Source: an uncultured Dysosmobacter sp. (GTDB lineage Bacteria > Bacillota > Clostridia > Oscillospirales > Oscillospiraceae). From it: a stretch of DNA of 11,555 bases. The notes beneath the pieces were generated by a model. The model saw only the letters and a program-made list of their open reading frames with translations, was not told the origin of the DNA and did no database searches. The translations under genes were made by a program, and so were the position numbers. Shown piece after piece: positions 1 through 5,650 of this stretch (positions are counted from its first letter, which is position 1; each line of letters starts with the position of its first letter). The stretch lies in the NCBI GenBank assembly GCA_934504065.1, contig CAKSVQ010000065.1:1-11555 (forward strand). Reading direction: 5' to 3'.

Positions 1-554
1 TCGTTGAGCTCCTTGATGCAGGTGACGAGGCAGGGAGTCTGGGTCTTGATGGTCATATAGCCATCTTCCAGCATCCGCTTAACGGTGACAGTCTTGCCGT
101 CCATAGTGATGTCAGCGGCATAGGTGATCTGGGGCAGGTCCAGCTTCTCAGCGATCTGGGGGCCGACCTGAGCGGTATCACCGTCGATGGCCTGACGGCC
201 GCAGAGCACCAGATCGTCATCCTCAACGCCGATGGTGTCGATGGCGGCAGCCAGCACCTGAGAGGTGGCATAGGTATCGGAACCGCCGAACTCACGGGCG
301 GAGACCAGCACACCCTCGTCAGCACCCATGGCCAGCGCCTCACGCAGCATACCAGCCGCGGGCGGGGGACCCATGGTGACAACAACGACCTTGCAGCCCG
401 TAGCGTCCTTGATCTTCAGGGCAGCCTCCAGAGCGTTCATGTCATCGGGGTTGGTGATGGTCTGCATGGAAGCACGGTTCAGGGTACCATCAGGGTTGAC
501 GGCGACCTTGCCGGAGGTATCGGGAACCTGCTTAATAGAAACAATGATCTTCAT
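1..554 (-). CDS. etfB: Electron transfer flavoprotein beta subunit (partial, C-terminus off window)
   Basis: This is the beta subunit of electron transfer flavoprotein. It pairs with EtfA to pass electrons to or from the acyl-CoA dehydrogenase encoded just upstream. In butyrate-forming Clostridia the Etf/Bcd complex couples crotonyl-CoA reduction by NADH to ferredoxin reduction (flavin-based bifurcation). The window holds 184 codons of a protein usually near 260 residues; the frame is still open at base 1. Visible family marks are the N-terminal MKIIVSIKQVPDT strand, NPDDMNALEAALKIKD (about residues 36-50), VVVVTMGPP (57-64) and the nucleotide-binding stretch LCGRQAIDGDTAQVGPQ (about 117-133). 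The ATG at 552-554 follows an AAGGAGGT ribosome binding site with a 10-nt gap. Only 20 bases separate it from the bcd stop, so it is co-transcribed with hbd and bcd. EtfA is expected next, beyond the left edge. Whether this EtfB bifurcates cannot be decided from the fragment. Confidence 0.95.
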   Translation of the reverse strand, partial: MKIIVSIKQVPDTSGKVAVNPDGTLNRASMQTITNPDDMNALEAALKIKDATGCKVVVVTMGPPPAAGMLREALAMGADEGVLVSAREFGGSDTYATSQVLAAAIDTIGVEDDDLVLCGRQAIDGDTAQVGPQIAEKLDLPQITYAADITMDGKTVTVKRMLEDGYMTIKTQTPCLVTCIKELN

Positions 555-574
555 TTTAACCTTTACCTCCTTGA

Positions 575-1720
575 TTATTTCACACCCAGATGGCTGGAGA
601 TGACCATGCGCTGGACTTCAGATGTACCCTCATAAATCTCGGTGATCTTTGCATCACGCATCATGCGCTCCACGGGATACTCACGGGTGTAGCCGTAACC
701 GCCGAAGAGCTGAACAGCGCGGCGGGTCACATCGGAAGCGGCCTCGGCGGCGAACAGCTTGGCCATGGAAGCGTCCATGGAATAGTCCTCATGCAGCTGC
801 TTCTTGCAGGCAGCGGCATAGACCAGATACTGCGCGGCCTGCATGCGGGTGTGCATATCGGCCAGCTGGAACTGGGTGTTCTGGAACTGGCTCAGGCGGC
901 GGCCAAACTGGACGCGCTCCTGCGTGTACTTCACAGCCTCGTTCACAGCGCCCTCGCCCAGACCCAGAGCCTGAGCGGCGATGCCGATACGGCCGCCGTC
1001 CAGCGTCTGCATGGCGATCTTGAAGCCCTTGCCTTCCTTGCCCAGCAGGTTCTCCTTGGGAACGATGCAGTCCTCAAAGATCAGGTCGCAGGTGGAGCTG
1101 CCGCGGATACCCATCTTCTTCTCATGCTTGCCGGTGGAGAAGCCGGGGAAGCTCTTTTCCACGATGAACGCGGAAATGCCGTGGTTGCCCTTGGACTTAT
1201 CGGTCATGGCGAAGACCACGAAGGTATCGGCCACATTGCCGTTGGTGATGAAGCACTTGGAGCCGTTGAGCACATAGTCGCCGTTCTCGTTCTTCACGGC
1301 GGTGGTCTGCTGGCCGGAAGCGTCAGTGCCGGCGTTGGGCTCGGTCAGACCGAACGCGCCGATCTTACGGCCGGAGAGCAGGTCGGGCAGATACTTCTTC
1401 TTCTGCTCCTCGGTGCCGTTTTCAAAAATGGGGGCACAGCACAAAGAGGTGTGGGCGGAAACGATAACGGCGGTGGTGCCGCAGACCTTGGCCAGCTCCT
1501 CCACGCACATGGCGTAAGAGAGAACGTCGCCGCCAGCGCCGCCGTATTCCTTGGGGAAATAGATGCCCATCATGCCCAGCTTGGCCATCTTCTGGACGGT
1601 CTCCATGGGGAAGCGCTCTTCCTCATCGATCTCCTCAGCCAGAGGCTTGACTTCGTTCTCGGCGAACTCACGGTACATCTTACGGAGCATCTGCTGCTCG
1701 TTTGTCAGATGAAAATCCAT
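575..1720 (-). CDS. bcd: Butyryl-CoA dehydrogenase (short-chain acyl-CoA dehydrogenase)
   Basis: This FAD enzyme acts in the cytoplasm and, in fermenting Clostridia, reduces crotonyl-CoA to butyryl-CoA together with EtfAB. The 381-residue length is typical of the family. The N-terminal helical domain starts MDFHLTNEQQMLRKMYREF. The flavin- and substrate-binding middle domain carries FGLTEPNAGTDASG (about 123-136) and the FITNG stretch. The C-terminal domain has the signature QLFGGYGYTREYPVERMMRD and the catalytic base in IYEGTSE, which is Glu364 by my count. The catalytic and signature residues all appear present. The start ATG (1718-1720) is preceded by AAAGGAG. It lies 26 bases downstream of hbd and 20 bases upstream of etfB, so the three genes form one transcription unit. 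Context (hbd, etfB) favours butyryl-CoA dehydrogenase over a catabolic acyl-CoA dehydrogenase, although chain-length preference is inferred and not visible. Confidence 0.95.
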   Translation of the reverse strand: MDFHLTNEQQMLRKMYREFAENEVKPLAEEIDEEERFPMETVQKMAKLGMMGIYFPKEYGGAGGDVLSYAMCVEELAKVCGTTAVIVSAHTSLCCAPIFENGTEEQKKKYLPDLLSGRKIGAFGLTEPNAGTDASGQQTTAVKNENGDYVLNGSKCFITNGNVADTFVVFAMTDKSKGNHGISAFIVEKSFPGFSTGKHEKKMGIRGSSTCDLIFEDCIVPKENLLGKEGKGFKIAMQTLDGGRIGIAAQALGLGEGAVNEAVKYTQERVQFGRRLSQFQNTQFQLADMHTRMQAAQYLVYAAACKKQLHEDYSMDASMAKLFAAEAASDVTRRAVQLFGGYGYTREYPVERMMRDAKITEIYEGTSEVQRMVISSHLGVK

Positions 1721-1746
1721 ACCATAAACTCCTTTACTTGCAGATT

Positions 1747-2586
1747 TTACTTCTTGCTGTAATCATAGAAGCCCTTGCCGGACTTGCGGCCCAGCAAACC
1801 GCCGCGCACCATCTTCTTCAGCAGCAGAGCGGGACGGTACTTGGGATCGCCAGTCTCGGTGTACAGCGTATCCATAATGGCCAGACACACGTCCAGACCA
1901 ATGAAATCGCCCAAAGTCAGGGGGCCCATGGGATGGTTGGCGCCCAGCATCATGGCCTTGTCGATGTCTTCGACAGAAGCAACGCCAGTCTCGACCAGAC
2001 CAATGGCCTCGTTGATCATGGGGATCAGGATCTTGTTGACCACAAAGCCGGGAGCCTCGGAAACCTCAACGGGGTCCTTGCCGATCTCCTGCGCCAGCTT
2101 GTAGATGACATCGAAGGTCTCCTGCGTGGTGTTGGCACCGCGGATGATCTCCACCAGCTTCATGCTGGGCACGGGGTTGAAGAAGTGCATACCGATGACG
2201 GGGTGCTTCAGGCCAAGGCCCATCTCGGTGATGGACAGAGAGGAGGTATTGGAAGCGAAGATCGCCTCAGGCTTGCAAAGGCCATCCAGCTCATGGAGCA
2301 GTTCCTTCTTCGTCGCCATGTCTTCCTTGACGCACTCGATGATGAGGTCGGCATCGGCGCAAGCGGACTTCTCTTCCACCAGAATGTTGGCCAGCAGAGC
2401 GTCCACGGCCTCCTGCGTCATCTTGCCCTTCTCCACGCGCTTTTGCAGAGAAGCGGCCAGCTTATCCTTGTGCTTCTGCGCGGAAGCGACAGAGCTGGCA
2501 TACATCATCGCGGTGTGGCCCTTTGCGGCGAAAACCTGCGCAATGCCGCTGCCCATAGTACCAGCGCCAAAAACTGCAACTTTCAT
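1747..2586 (-). CDS. hbd: 3-hydroxybutyryl-CoA dehydrogenase
   Basis: The enzyme reduces acetoacetyl-CoA to 3-hydroxybutyryl-CoA with NAD(P)H, the second step of the acetyl-CoA-to-butyrate pathway. The 279-residue protein has the usual size. An N-terminal Rossmann fold carries GAGTMG at residues 7-12. The substrate motif [11 protein letters not shown] is at 111-121, and GMHFFNP places the catalytic His at about 134 with its partner Glu at about 146. The C-terminal helical domain includes [37 protein letters not shown] and the ending [14 protein letters not shown]. The acidic residue usually found at the end of beta strand 2, which contacts the adenosine ribose of NAD, is replaced by Ala-Ser-Ser (30-32), so the cofactor could be NADPH (see findings). 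The ATG follows AGGAGG at 2595-2600 with an 8-nt gap. It is the first gene of the hbd-bcd-etfB operon and has its own promoter upstream. Confidence 0.95.
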   Translation of the reverse strand: MKVAVFGAGTMGSGIAQVFAAKGHTAMMYASSVASAQKHKDKLAASLQKRVEKGKMTQEAVDALLANILVEEKSACADADLIIECVKEDMATKKELLHELDGLCKPEAIFASNTSSLSITEMGLGLKHPVIGMHFFNPVPSMKLVEIIRGANTTQETFDVIYKLAQEIGKDPVEVSEAPGFVVNKILIPMINEAIGLVETGVASVEDIDKAMMLGANHPMGPLTLGDFIGLDVCLAIMDTLYTETGDPKYRPALLLKKMVRGGLLGRKSGKGFYDYSKK

Positions 2587-2665
2587 ACGTTTTTCCTCCT
2601 AATGATTTCAGAATTTTTCCTGTTTGCTGTTTTCATTCTGCGGGGGAACCCGGAGCAAATCCAGA

Positions 2666-2683
2666 TTGCTAATTTACTCACAA
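2666..2683. promoter_or_regulatory. Candidate Rex operator upstream of hbd
   Basis: The 18-bp sequence reads TTGCTAA, four spacer bases, CTCACAA on the plus strand (TTGTGAG, 4, TTAGCAA on the minus strand). It matches 11 of the 14 specified positions of the clostridial Rex consensus TTGTTAA-N4-TTAACAA. It starts just downstream of the hbd -10 box and covers the expected transcription start, which is a normal place for repression. Rex is the NADH/NAD+-sensing repressor known to control butyrate-pathway genes in Clostridia. Binding here is inferred; no rex gene is in the window. Confidence 0.55.
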
Positions 2684-2688
2684 TGTTA

Positions 2689-2717
2689 ATTATAAGTGTG
2701 TGTTATAAATTTATCAA
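2689..2717 (-). promoter_or_regulatory. SigA-type promoter of the hbd-bcd-etf operon
   Basis: On the minus strand the -35 box TTGATA (2712-2717) and the -10 box TATAAT (2689-2694) are separated by exactly 17 bases. The -10 box is perfect and the -35 differs from TTGACA at one base. A-rich runs lie upstream of the -35 box, as in UP-like elements. Transcription should start near 2682, giving an hbd leader of about 95 nt ending in AGGAGG. The expected start lies inside the Rex-like site. Confidence 0.8.
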
Positions 2718-2847
2718 GTGCTAAATTGATCTTTTCGCTCAGATTTTCATTTTTTTACACTTCGCACAAAACGCCGTTCGTTTTTTATGGATTTTTCTCA
2801 ACGCATTTTTTCACCGATCCTTTCTCGCGCCGCTTCGACACTTTTCG
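2718..2847. other. AT-rich core of the divergent hbd/trmB intergenic region
   Basis: The hbd and trmB genes are divergent with 349 bases between their start codons. This central part, between the two -35 boxes, is rich in T-runs and AT and carries no convincing reading frame, RNA gene or strong inverted repeat. It probably serves only as upstream promoter sequence for both sides. Confidence 0.5.
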
Positions 2848-2876
2848 TTTACAGGAAAGCCTTCCTGTGTTATCAT
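2848..2876 (+). promoter_or_regulatory. SigA-type promoter of trmB with palindromic spacer
   Basis: The -35 box TTTACA (2848-2853) and the -10 box TATCAT (2871-2876) are 17 bases apart, each one base off consensus. The spacer holds the perfect inverted repeat CAGGAA-AGCC-TTCCTG (2852-2867), which also overlaps the end of the -35 box, so it could be an operator. Transcription would begin near 2883, giving a leader of about 53 nt that contains the GGGAGG ribosome binding site at 2919-2924. Confidence 0.7.
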
Positions 2877-2935
2877 GAGGTAAAGAGATTGTCCGCTCAA
2901 TTTTATGAAAAATTTTCCGGGAGGATTCCAACGAT

Positions 2936-3949
2936 ATGCGAATGCGAAAAAAGAAAAACCTGATCCCCAGAATGGATCGCTGCGGCGATGTTCTGATCCG
3001 CGATCCCTACGACCGCCGGGGCCACTGGCGGGAGCTGATGCCGCAGGCCCGGGAGGTGCGGCTGGAGCTGGGCTGCGGCAAGGGCCGCTTTACCGCGGGC
3101 ACCGCGGCGCTGGAACCGGATGTGCTGTTTATCGCCGTGGAAATGGTGCCTGACGCCATGGTGGTCGCCATGGAGCGCTGCGCCCGGGCCGGGGTGCACA
3201 ACGTCTACTTTGTGGACGCCAATGCCGACCAACTCCCCTCTTTTTTCGCCCCCGGCGAGGTTGACCGCATTTACCTGAACTTCTCCGATCCGTGGCCCAG
3301 CAACCGCCACGCCAAACGCCGTCTCACCCACGGCGGCTTTTTGAAGCTCTACCGCCAAGTGCTCAAGCCCGGCGGACAGATCCACTTCAAAACAGACAAT
3401 CAGGGACTCTTTGAGTTCTCCGTTGATGAGATCCCCCGCTTCGGCTTCACCCTCTCGGAGGTCACCCGGGACCTGCACGCCAACGGCCCTGTGGGCGTGA
3501 TGACAGACTATGAGGCCAAATTTTATGAGCAGGGCCAGCCCATCAACCGTCTGGTCGCCACCATGGTGGACTGGGACGAGCCCTTCCCCACCACCATCCG
3601 GGACCTGCGGGACCGCTGGCTGGAAACCTTTGCCCCCGGCCTTTCCGAGGAAGACCTTGGCAAATACGTGCTGGCTGGCGGCAGTTATCTTTGGAACGTG
3701 TTCGCCTGCGACCTTGTGCCCTGCCTTTCCGGCGAGGCAGCCAATCAGGCCCTGACGGAACTGCCCGACACCGTGTGCTGCCGTTTTTATAAAGAAGCCC
3801 CCCCGCAGGACGAGCCTCGCATTCTGGACATTCCCATCAGTGAGGTCATGTCCCTGCCCCAGAAACGGGACTGGTATCTGGTGAGCAAGGAATTTGCATG
3901 GACCTATGCCCACACCAATGAGGGCGAGACTTATTTCGCAAAGGTATAA
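2936..3949 (+). CDS. trmB: tRNA (guanine-N7-)-methyltransferase TrmB fused to a C-terminal DUF4275-like domain
   Basis: The first 210 or so residues are a TrmB methyltransferase, which makes m7G at position 46 of tRNA with S-adenosylmethionine. Visible marks are the SAM-binding motif LELGCGKG (43-50), the acidic AVEM strand end (67-70), the DANADQLP stretch (94-101), the catalytic/tRNA-binding NFSDPWPSNRHAKRRL (115-130), LKPGGQIHFKTDN (143-155) and the terminal TDYEAKFYEQG (190-200). Bacterial TrmB usually ends near 210-240 residues, but this protein has 337. Residues 211-337 form an extra domain with RWLETF, LSEED, GGSYLWNVF, CCRFYKE and DWYLVSKEFAWTYAHTNEG. That order of motifs resembles DUF4275, as recalled and not searched. 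The frame is uninterrupted, and the internal Met210 has no Shine-Dalgarno sequence before it, so this is a fusion and not two genes. The start ATG at 2936 sits 11 nt after GGGAGG; a second ATG two codons later is less well spaced. The gene is monocistronic with its own promoter and terminator. Confidence 0.92.
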   Translation: MRMRKKKNLIPRMDRCGDVLIRDPYDRRGHWRELMPQAREVRLELGCGKGRFTAGTAALEPDVLFIAVEMVPDAMVVAMERCARAGVHNVYFVDANADQLPSFFAPGEVDRIYLNFSDPWPSNRHAKRRLTHGGFLKLYRQVLKPGGQIHFKTDNQGLFEFSVDEIPRFGFTLSEVTRDLHANGPVGVMTDYEAKFYEQGQPINRLVATMVDWDEPFPTTIRDLRDRWLETFAPGLSEEDLGKYVLAGGSYLWNVFACDLVPCLSGEAANQALTELPDTVCCRFYKEAPPQDEPRILDIPISEVMSLPQKRDWYLVSKEFAWTYAHTNEGETYFAKV

Positions 3950-3954
3950 TAAAA

Positions 3955-3993
3955 GCCCTGTCTGGCGATTTGCCAGACAGGGCCTCTCTTTTT
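3955..3993 (+). terminator. Rho-independent terminator of trmB
   Basis: A 12-bp perfect stem, GCCCTGTCTGGC with GCCAGACAGGGC, closes a 5-base loop. It is followed by a T-rich tract ending in five T. It begins 5 bases after the trmB stop codon. On the opposite strand the hairpin is followed by TTTTATT, so it may also act as a second stop for leftward rplT transcription. Confidence 0.9.
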
Positions 3994-4012
3994 AGGCGGT
4001 CTTTGCAAAAAG

Positions 4013-4044
4013 AAAAAGCGCTTTGGATAACCAAAGCGCTTTTT
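4013..4044 (-). terminator. Rho-independent terminator of infC-rpmI-rplT (bidirectional)
   Basis: A perfect 14-bp stem, AAAAAGCGCTTTGG with CCAAAGCGCTTTTT, closes a 4-base loop. It lies 14 bases beyond the rplT stop. The stem itself supplies T-runs on both strands, and on the minus strand it is followed by CTTTTTGC, so it can terminate from both sides. With the trmB hairpin it forms a back-to-back pair between the two convergent units. Confidence 0.88.
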
Positions 4045-4058
4045 GACGGTCTTATCAA

Positions 4059-4409
4059 TTAGGCCTTCTTGGCGATCTCGACGAGCTTGGAGAAAGCGAC
4101 AGCGTCGTTGATGGCCAGCTCGCTGAGCATCTTGCGGTTGATCTCGATGCCGGCGGTCTTCAGGCCGTGCATGAAGGTGGAATAGTTCATGCCGTTGAGC
4201 TTGCAGGCAGCAGAAATGCGGGTGATCCACAGAGAGCGGAAATCGCGCTTCTTCAGCCGACGACCCGTGTAAGCATAGGTCAGGGACTTCATCACTGCCT
4301 GATTGGCAACGCGGAAATGCTTGGACTTGGAACCCCAATAGCCCTTAGCCATCTTCAGGGTCTTATTTCTTCTCTTGCGCGTCATCATCGCGCCTTTGAC
4401 TCTAGCCAT
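4059..4409 (-). CDS. rplT: 50S ribosomal protein L20
   Basis: L20 binds 23S rRNA early in large-subunit assembly and, in Firmicutes and E. coli, represses its own operon by binding the leader or an internal RNA site. The 116-residue protein is of normal length. It shows the basic N-terminal tail [26 protein letters not shown], the helical stretch around [16 protein letters not shown] and the globular C-terminal part [25 protein letters not shown]. The start ATG follows AGGAGG with a 9-nt gap. It is the last gene of infC-rpmI-rplT, 34 bases after rpmI, and is followed at once by a strong terminator. Confidence 0.98.
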   Translation of the reverse strand: MARVKGAMMTRKRRNKTLKMAKGYWGSKSKHFRVANQAVMKSLTYAYTGRRLKKRDFRSLWITRISAACKLNGMNYSTFMHGLKTAGIEINRKMLSELAINDAVAFSKLVEIAKKA

Positions 4410-4443
4410 TGTAAAAAGCCTCCTATTCTAAACGTATCGTGTC

Positions 4444-4641
4444 TTACTTGTAGGGGATCATCTTGCGGACAGCGTCCATGTTGGTCACGTCCGCATAGCC
4501 GCCGGCACGCAGACGACGAGTACGCTTGGTGTCCTTCTTGGTCAGGATGTGGCTCTTGAAGGCCTTGGCGCGCTTGACCTTGCCGGTCTTGGTGAGGTTA
4601 AATCTTTTCTTGGCACCGCTATGGGTTTTCAGCTTAGGCAT
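4444..4641 (-). CDS. rpmI: 50S ribosomal protein L35
   Basis: L35 is a small, very basic large-subunit protein. The 65 residues have the family pattern: [28 protein letters not shown] cut by short spacers, then [15 protein letters not shown] and the ending RKMIPYK. The ATG follows AAGGAG with an 8-nt gap. It sits between infC (35 bases upstream) and rplT (34 bases downstream), the conserved order of this operon. No independent promoter is evident in either gap, so expression should depend on the infC promoter and leader. Confidence 0.98.
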   Translation of the reverse strand: MPKLKTHSGAKKRFNLTKTGKVKRAKAFKSHILTKKDTKRTRRLRAGGYADVTNMDAVRKMIPYK

Positions 4642-4676
4642 CGTAGTTAGCTCCTTCCGTGTAATTGAATCCTTAT

Positions 4677-5195
4677 TTACTTGCCGGACTTGGGGGACAG
4701 GAAAATGGACATCATGCGTCCTTCCAGCTTGGCGGTCTTATCCAGATTGGCCGTCTCGGCACACTGCTCGGCAAAACGGTCGAGAAGATCCTTGCCGATG
4801 TCGGTATGGGCCATCTCACGGCCGCGGAAGCGGACGGAGACCTTCACCCGGTTGCCGTCAGCAATGAACTTCTGGGCGTTTTTGAGCTTCGTGTTGAAGT
4901 CGCCGACATCAATGCCGGGAGACATCCGAATTTCCTTGATCTCCACCACGTGCTGGTTCTTCCGGGCTTCCTTTTCCTTCTTGCTCTGTTCGAAGCGGAA
5001 CTTTCCGTAGTTCATCAGCTTGCACACAGGCGGCGTAGCCTGCGGAGAGATCTTGACCAGATCCAGCCCTTGCTCGTCAGCGATCTTCAATGCCTCAGCG
5101 GGAGACATAATGCCCAACTGCTCGCCCTCGGCGCCGATCAGACGGATCTCCTTGTCCAGAATGTCCTCATTCAGTTCATGCACTAACTTAGCTAT
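4677..5195 (-). CDS. infC: Translation initiation factor IF-3 (probable ATA start)
   Basis: IF3 binds the 30S subunit, blocks premature joining of 50S and checks start-codon and initiator-tRNA pairing. The protein has an N-terminal domain ([62 protein letters not shown] in order), a lysine-rich linker, and a C-terminal domain ([52 protein letters not shown]). The frame can be extended to an ATG at 5216, but that ATG lies one base upstream of the GGAGGT Shine-Dalgarno sequence (5205-5210) and would add seven unrelated residues. The codon 9 nt after the Shine-Dalgarno is ATA (5193-5195), which gives a 172-residue protein, the usual Bacillus-like length. Rare non-AUG starts are a known feature of infC and allow IF3 to limit its own synthesis. 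The next candidate, GTG at 5181-5183, is 21 nt from the Shine-Dalgarno, too far. It is the first gene of the operon. Confidence 0.93.
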   Translation of the reverse strand: MAKLVHELNEDILDKEIRLIGAEGEQLGIMSPAEALKIADEQGLDLVKISPQATPPVCKLMNYGKFRFEQSKKEKEARKNQHVVEIKEIRMSPGIDVGDFNTKLKNAQKFIADGNRVKVSVRFRGREMAHTDIGKDLLDRFAEQCAETANLDKTAKLEGRMMSIFLSPKSGK

Positions 5196-5204
5196 GGTCG
5201 AAGC

Positions 5205-5211
5205 ACCTCCA
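5205..5211 (-). promoter_or_regulatory. Shine-Dalgarno of infC that decides the ATA start
   Basis: On the minus strand GGAGGT, preceded by AT, forms a strong match to the 16S rRNA 3' end. It is 9 nt upstream of ATA at 5193-5195. The upstream ATG at 5214-5216 cannot use this site because it lies before it. Confidence 0.8.
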
Positions 5212-5352
5212 TCCAAAAATCACAAAACGCGGACACCATAACGGCATCCGCGCAACAACAAACCACCCTTCGGCGGTCTAGTAACGAAGCTCTTGACCTC
5301 TTTGCCCGTTGGCTGGAGGTGAGGCGGATGCGATCAGCCTTCTTTGTTTTGC
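5211..5352 (-). ncRNA. infC leader RNA, probable L20-responsive attenuator
   Basis: About 140 transcribed bases precede infC. The leader can form several hairpins, including a 6-bp stem with a GAAG loop (5262-5277), a possible ACCTC/GAGGT stem before it, and the attenuator hairpin listed separately. In Firmicutes the leader of infC-rpmI-rplT is the target of L20 autoregulation, with premature termination when L20 is in excess. Position, length and the terminal hairpin fit that element. I could not align it to the Rfam L20 leader model, so the assignment is by context and visible structure. Confidence 0.65.
5224..5252 (-). terminator. Attenuator-like hairpin in the infC leader
   Basis: On the minus strand CGCGGA pairs with TCCGCG, continued inward by two G-T and two C-G pairs around a GTTAT loop. 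It is followed directly by TTTT and, after GTGA, a second T-run. This is the form of a Rho-independent terminator placed before the ribosome binding site of infC, so most likely a regulated terminator and not an operon end. Confidence 0.7.
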
Positions 5353-5358
5353 TGATTT

Positions 5359-5387
5359 ATCTTACCAGCCGGGCAGGTATTTGTCAA
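5359..5387 (-). promoter_or_regulatory. SigA-type promoter of infC-rpmI-rplT
   Basis: The -35 box is a perfect TTGACA (5382-5387) and the -10 box is TAAGAT (5359-5364), 17 bases apart, on the minus strand. Transcription should start near 5352. It is one of the strongest promoters in the window, as expected for ribosomal protein genes. Confidence 0.85.
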
Positions 5388-5415
5388 CTGGTTTTTGAAA
5401 AAATTTTAAAAAAGC

Positions 5416-5445
5416 GAATAGATTCCTTTTTGCCTGCCCAGAATA
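5416..5445 (+). promoter_or_regulatory. Possible SigG (forespore)-like promoter of the Gln/Asn-rich gene
   Basis: GAATA (5416-5420) fits the -35 pattern G-H-A-T-R of forespore sigma factor SigG. After 18 bases, CAGAATA (5439-5445) fits its -10 pattern C-A-T-N-H-T-A at six of seven positions. A start near 5452 would leave a short leader with the RBS at 5462-5469. No convincing SigA promoter with standard spacing was found here. The consensus is quoted from the B. subtilis literature from memory, so this is a proposal. Confidence 0.45.
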
Positions 5446-5475
5446 TGCCTGTATCTCACGGAAAGGAGGCCCATT

Positions 5476-5574
5476 ATGCAGAACAAACAGCAGAATCGCA
5501 ACCAGAACGAACAGCAGAATCAGCAGAACCAGAAGCAGGATCAGAAGGAAAATCAGAAAGAAAACCGCAAGTAA
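5476..5574 (+). CDS. Gln/Asn-rich 32-residue small protein, function unknown
   Basis: This short gene encodes a 32-residue peptide made of 12 Gln, 8 Asn, 5 Lys, 2 Arg, 3 Glu, 1 Asp and the initiator Met. It has no hydrophobic residue after Met, no Cys and no predicted membrane or signal segment, and its net charge is about +3. It begins MQNKQQNRNQNEQQ and ends KENRK. That it is real is supported by a very strong RBS (AAAGGAGG, 5462-5469) 6 nt before the ATG, by a promoter-like sequence upstream and by a strong terminator 20 bases after the stop. The composition recalls gamma-type small acid-soluble spore proteins and other Gln/Asn-rich sporulation peptides, but there is no recognisable repeat of the SspE type. 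It could be a spore-core storage peptide or an RNA- or ribosome-associated disordered peptide. I do not recognise a named family. Confidence 0.75.
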   Translation: MQNKQQNRNQNEQQNQQNQKQDQKENQKENRK

Positions 5575-5594
5575 CCTCTTCCTACCTCACAAGC

Positions 5595-5634
5595 AGGCTG
5601 TCAAAAAAGTCCCGTCAGACTTTTTTGACAGCCT
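5595..5634. terminator. Long bidirectional terminator between the Gln/Asn-rich gene and yigZ
   Basis: A perfect 17-bp stem, AGGCTGTCAAAAAAGTC with its complement, closes a 6-base loop. The stem carries six T after the GAC on either strand, so the GC core plus T-run can stop transcription in both directions. It lies 20 bases after the small gene's stop and 16 bases beyond the yigZ stop on the other strand, which makes it a shared terminator for the two convergent units. Confidence 0.88.
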
Positions 5635-5650
5635 TCCTATTTTGTGTATG

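Noticed and set aside
590..1762. A 390-codon open frame on the plus strand opposite bcd.
   Set aside because: It is antisense to a clear acyl-CoA dehydrogenase, is rich in His, Leu and Gly as expected of a reverse-complement shadow of GC-rich codons, and matches no known family.
2903..3913. A 336-codon open frame on the minus strand opposite trmB.
   Set aside because: The plus-strand frame has all TrmB motifs, a promoter, an RBS and a terminator; the opposite frame has none of these.
5196..5216. ATG at 5214-5216 as the start of infC.
   Set aside because: It overlaps its own would-be Shine-Dalgarno region and adds residues not seen in IF3; ATA at 5193-5195 has correct spacing.
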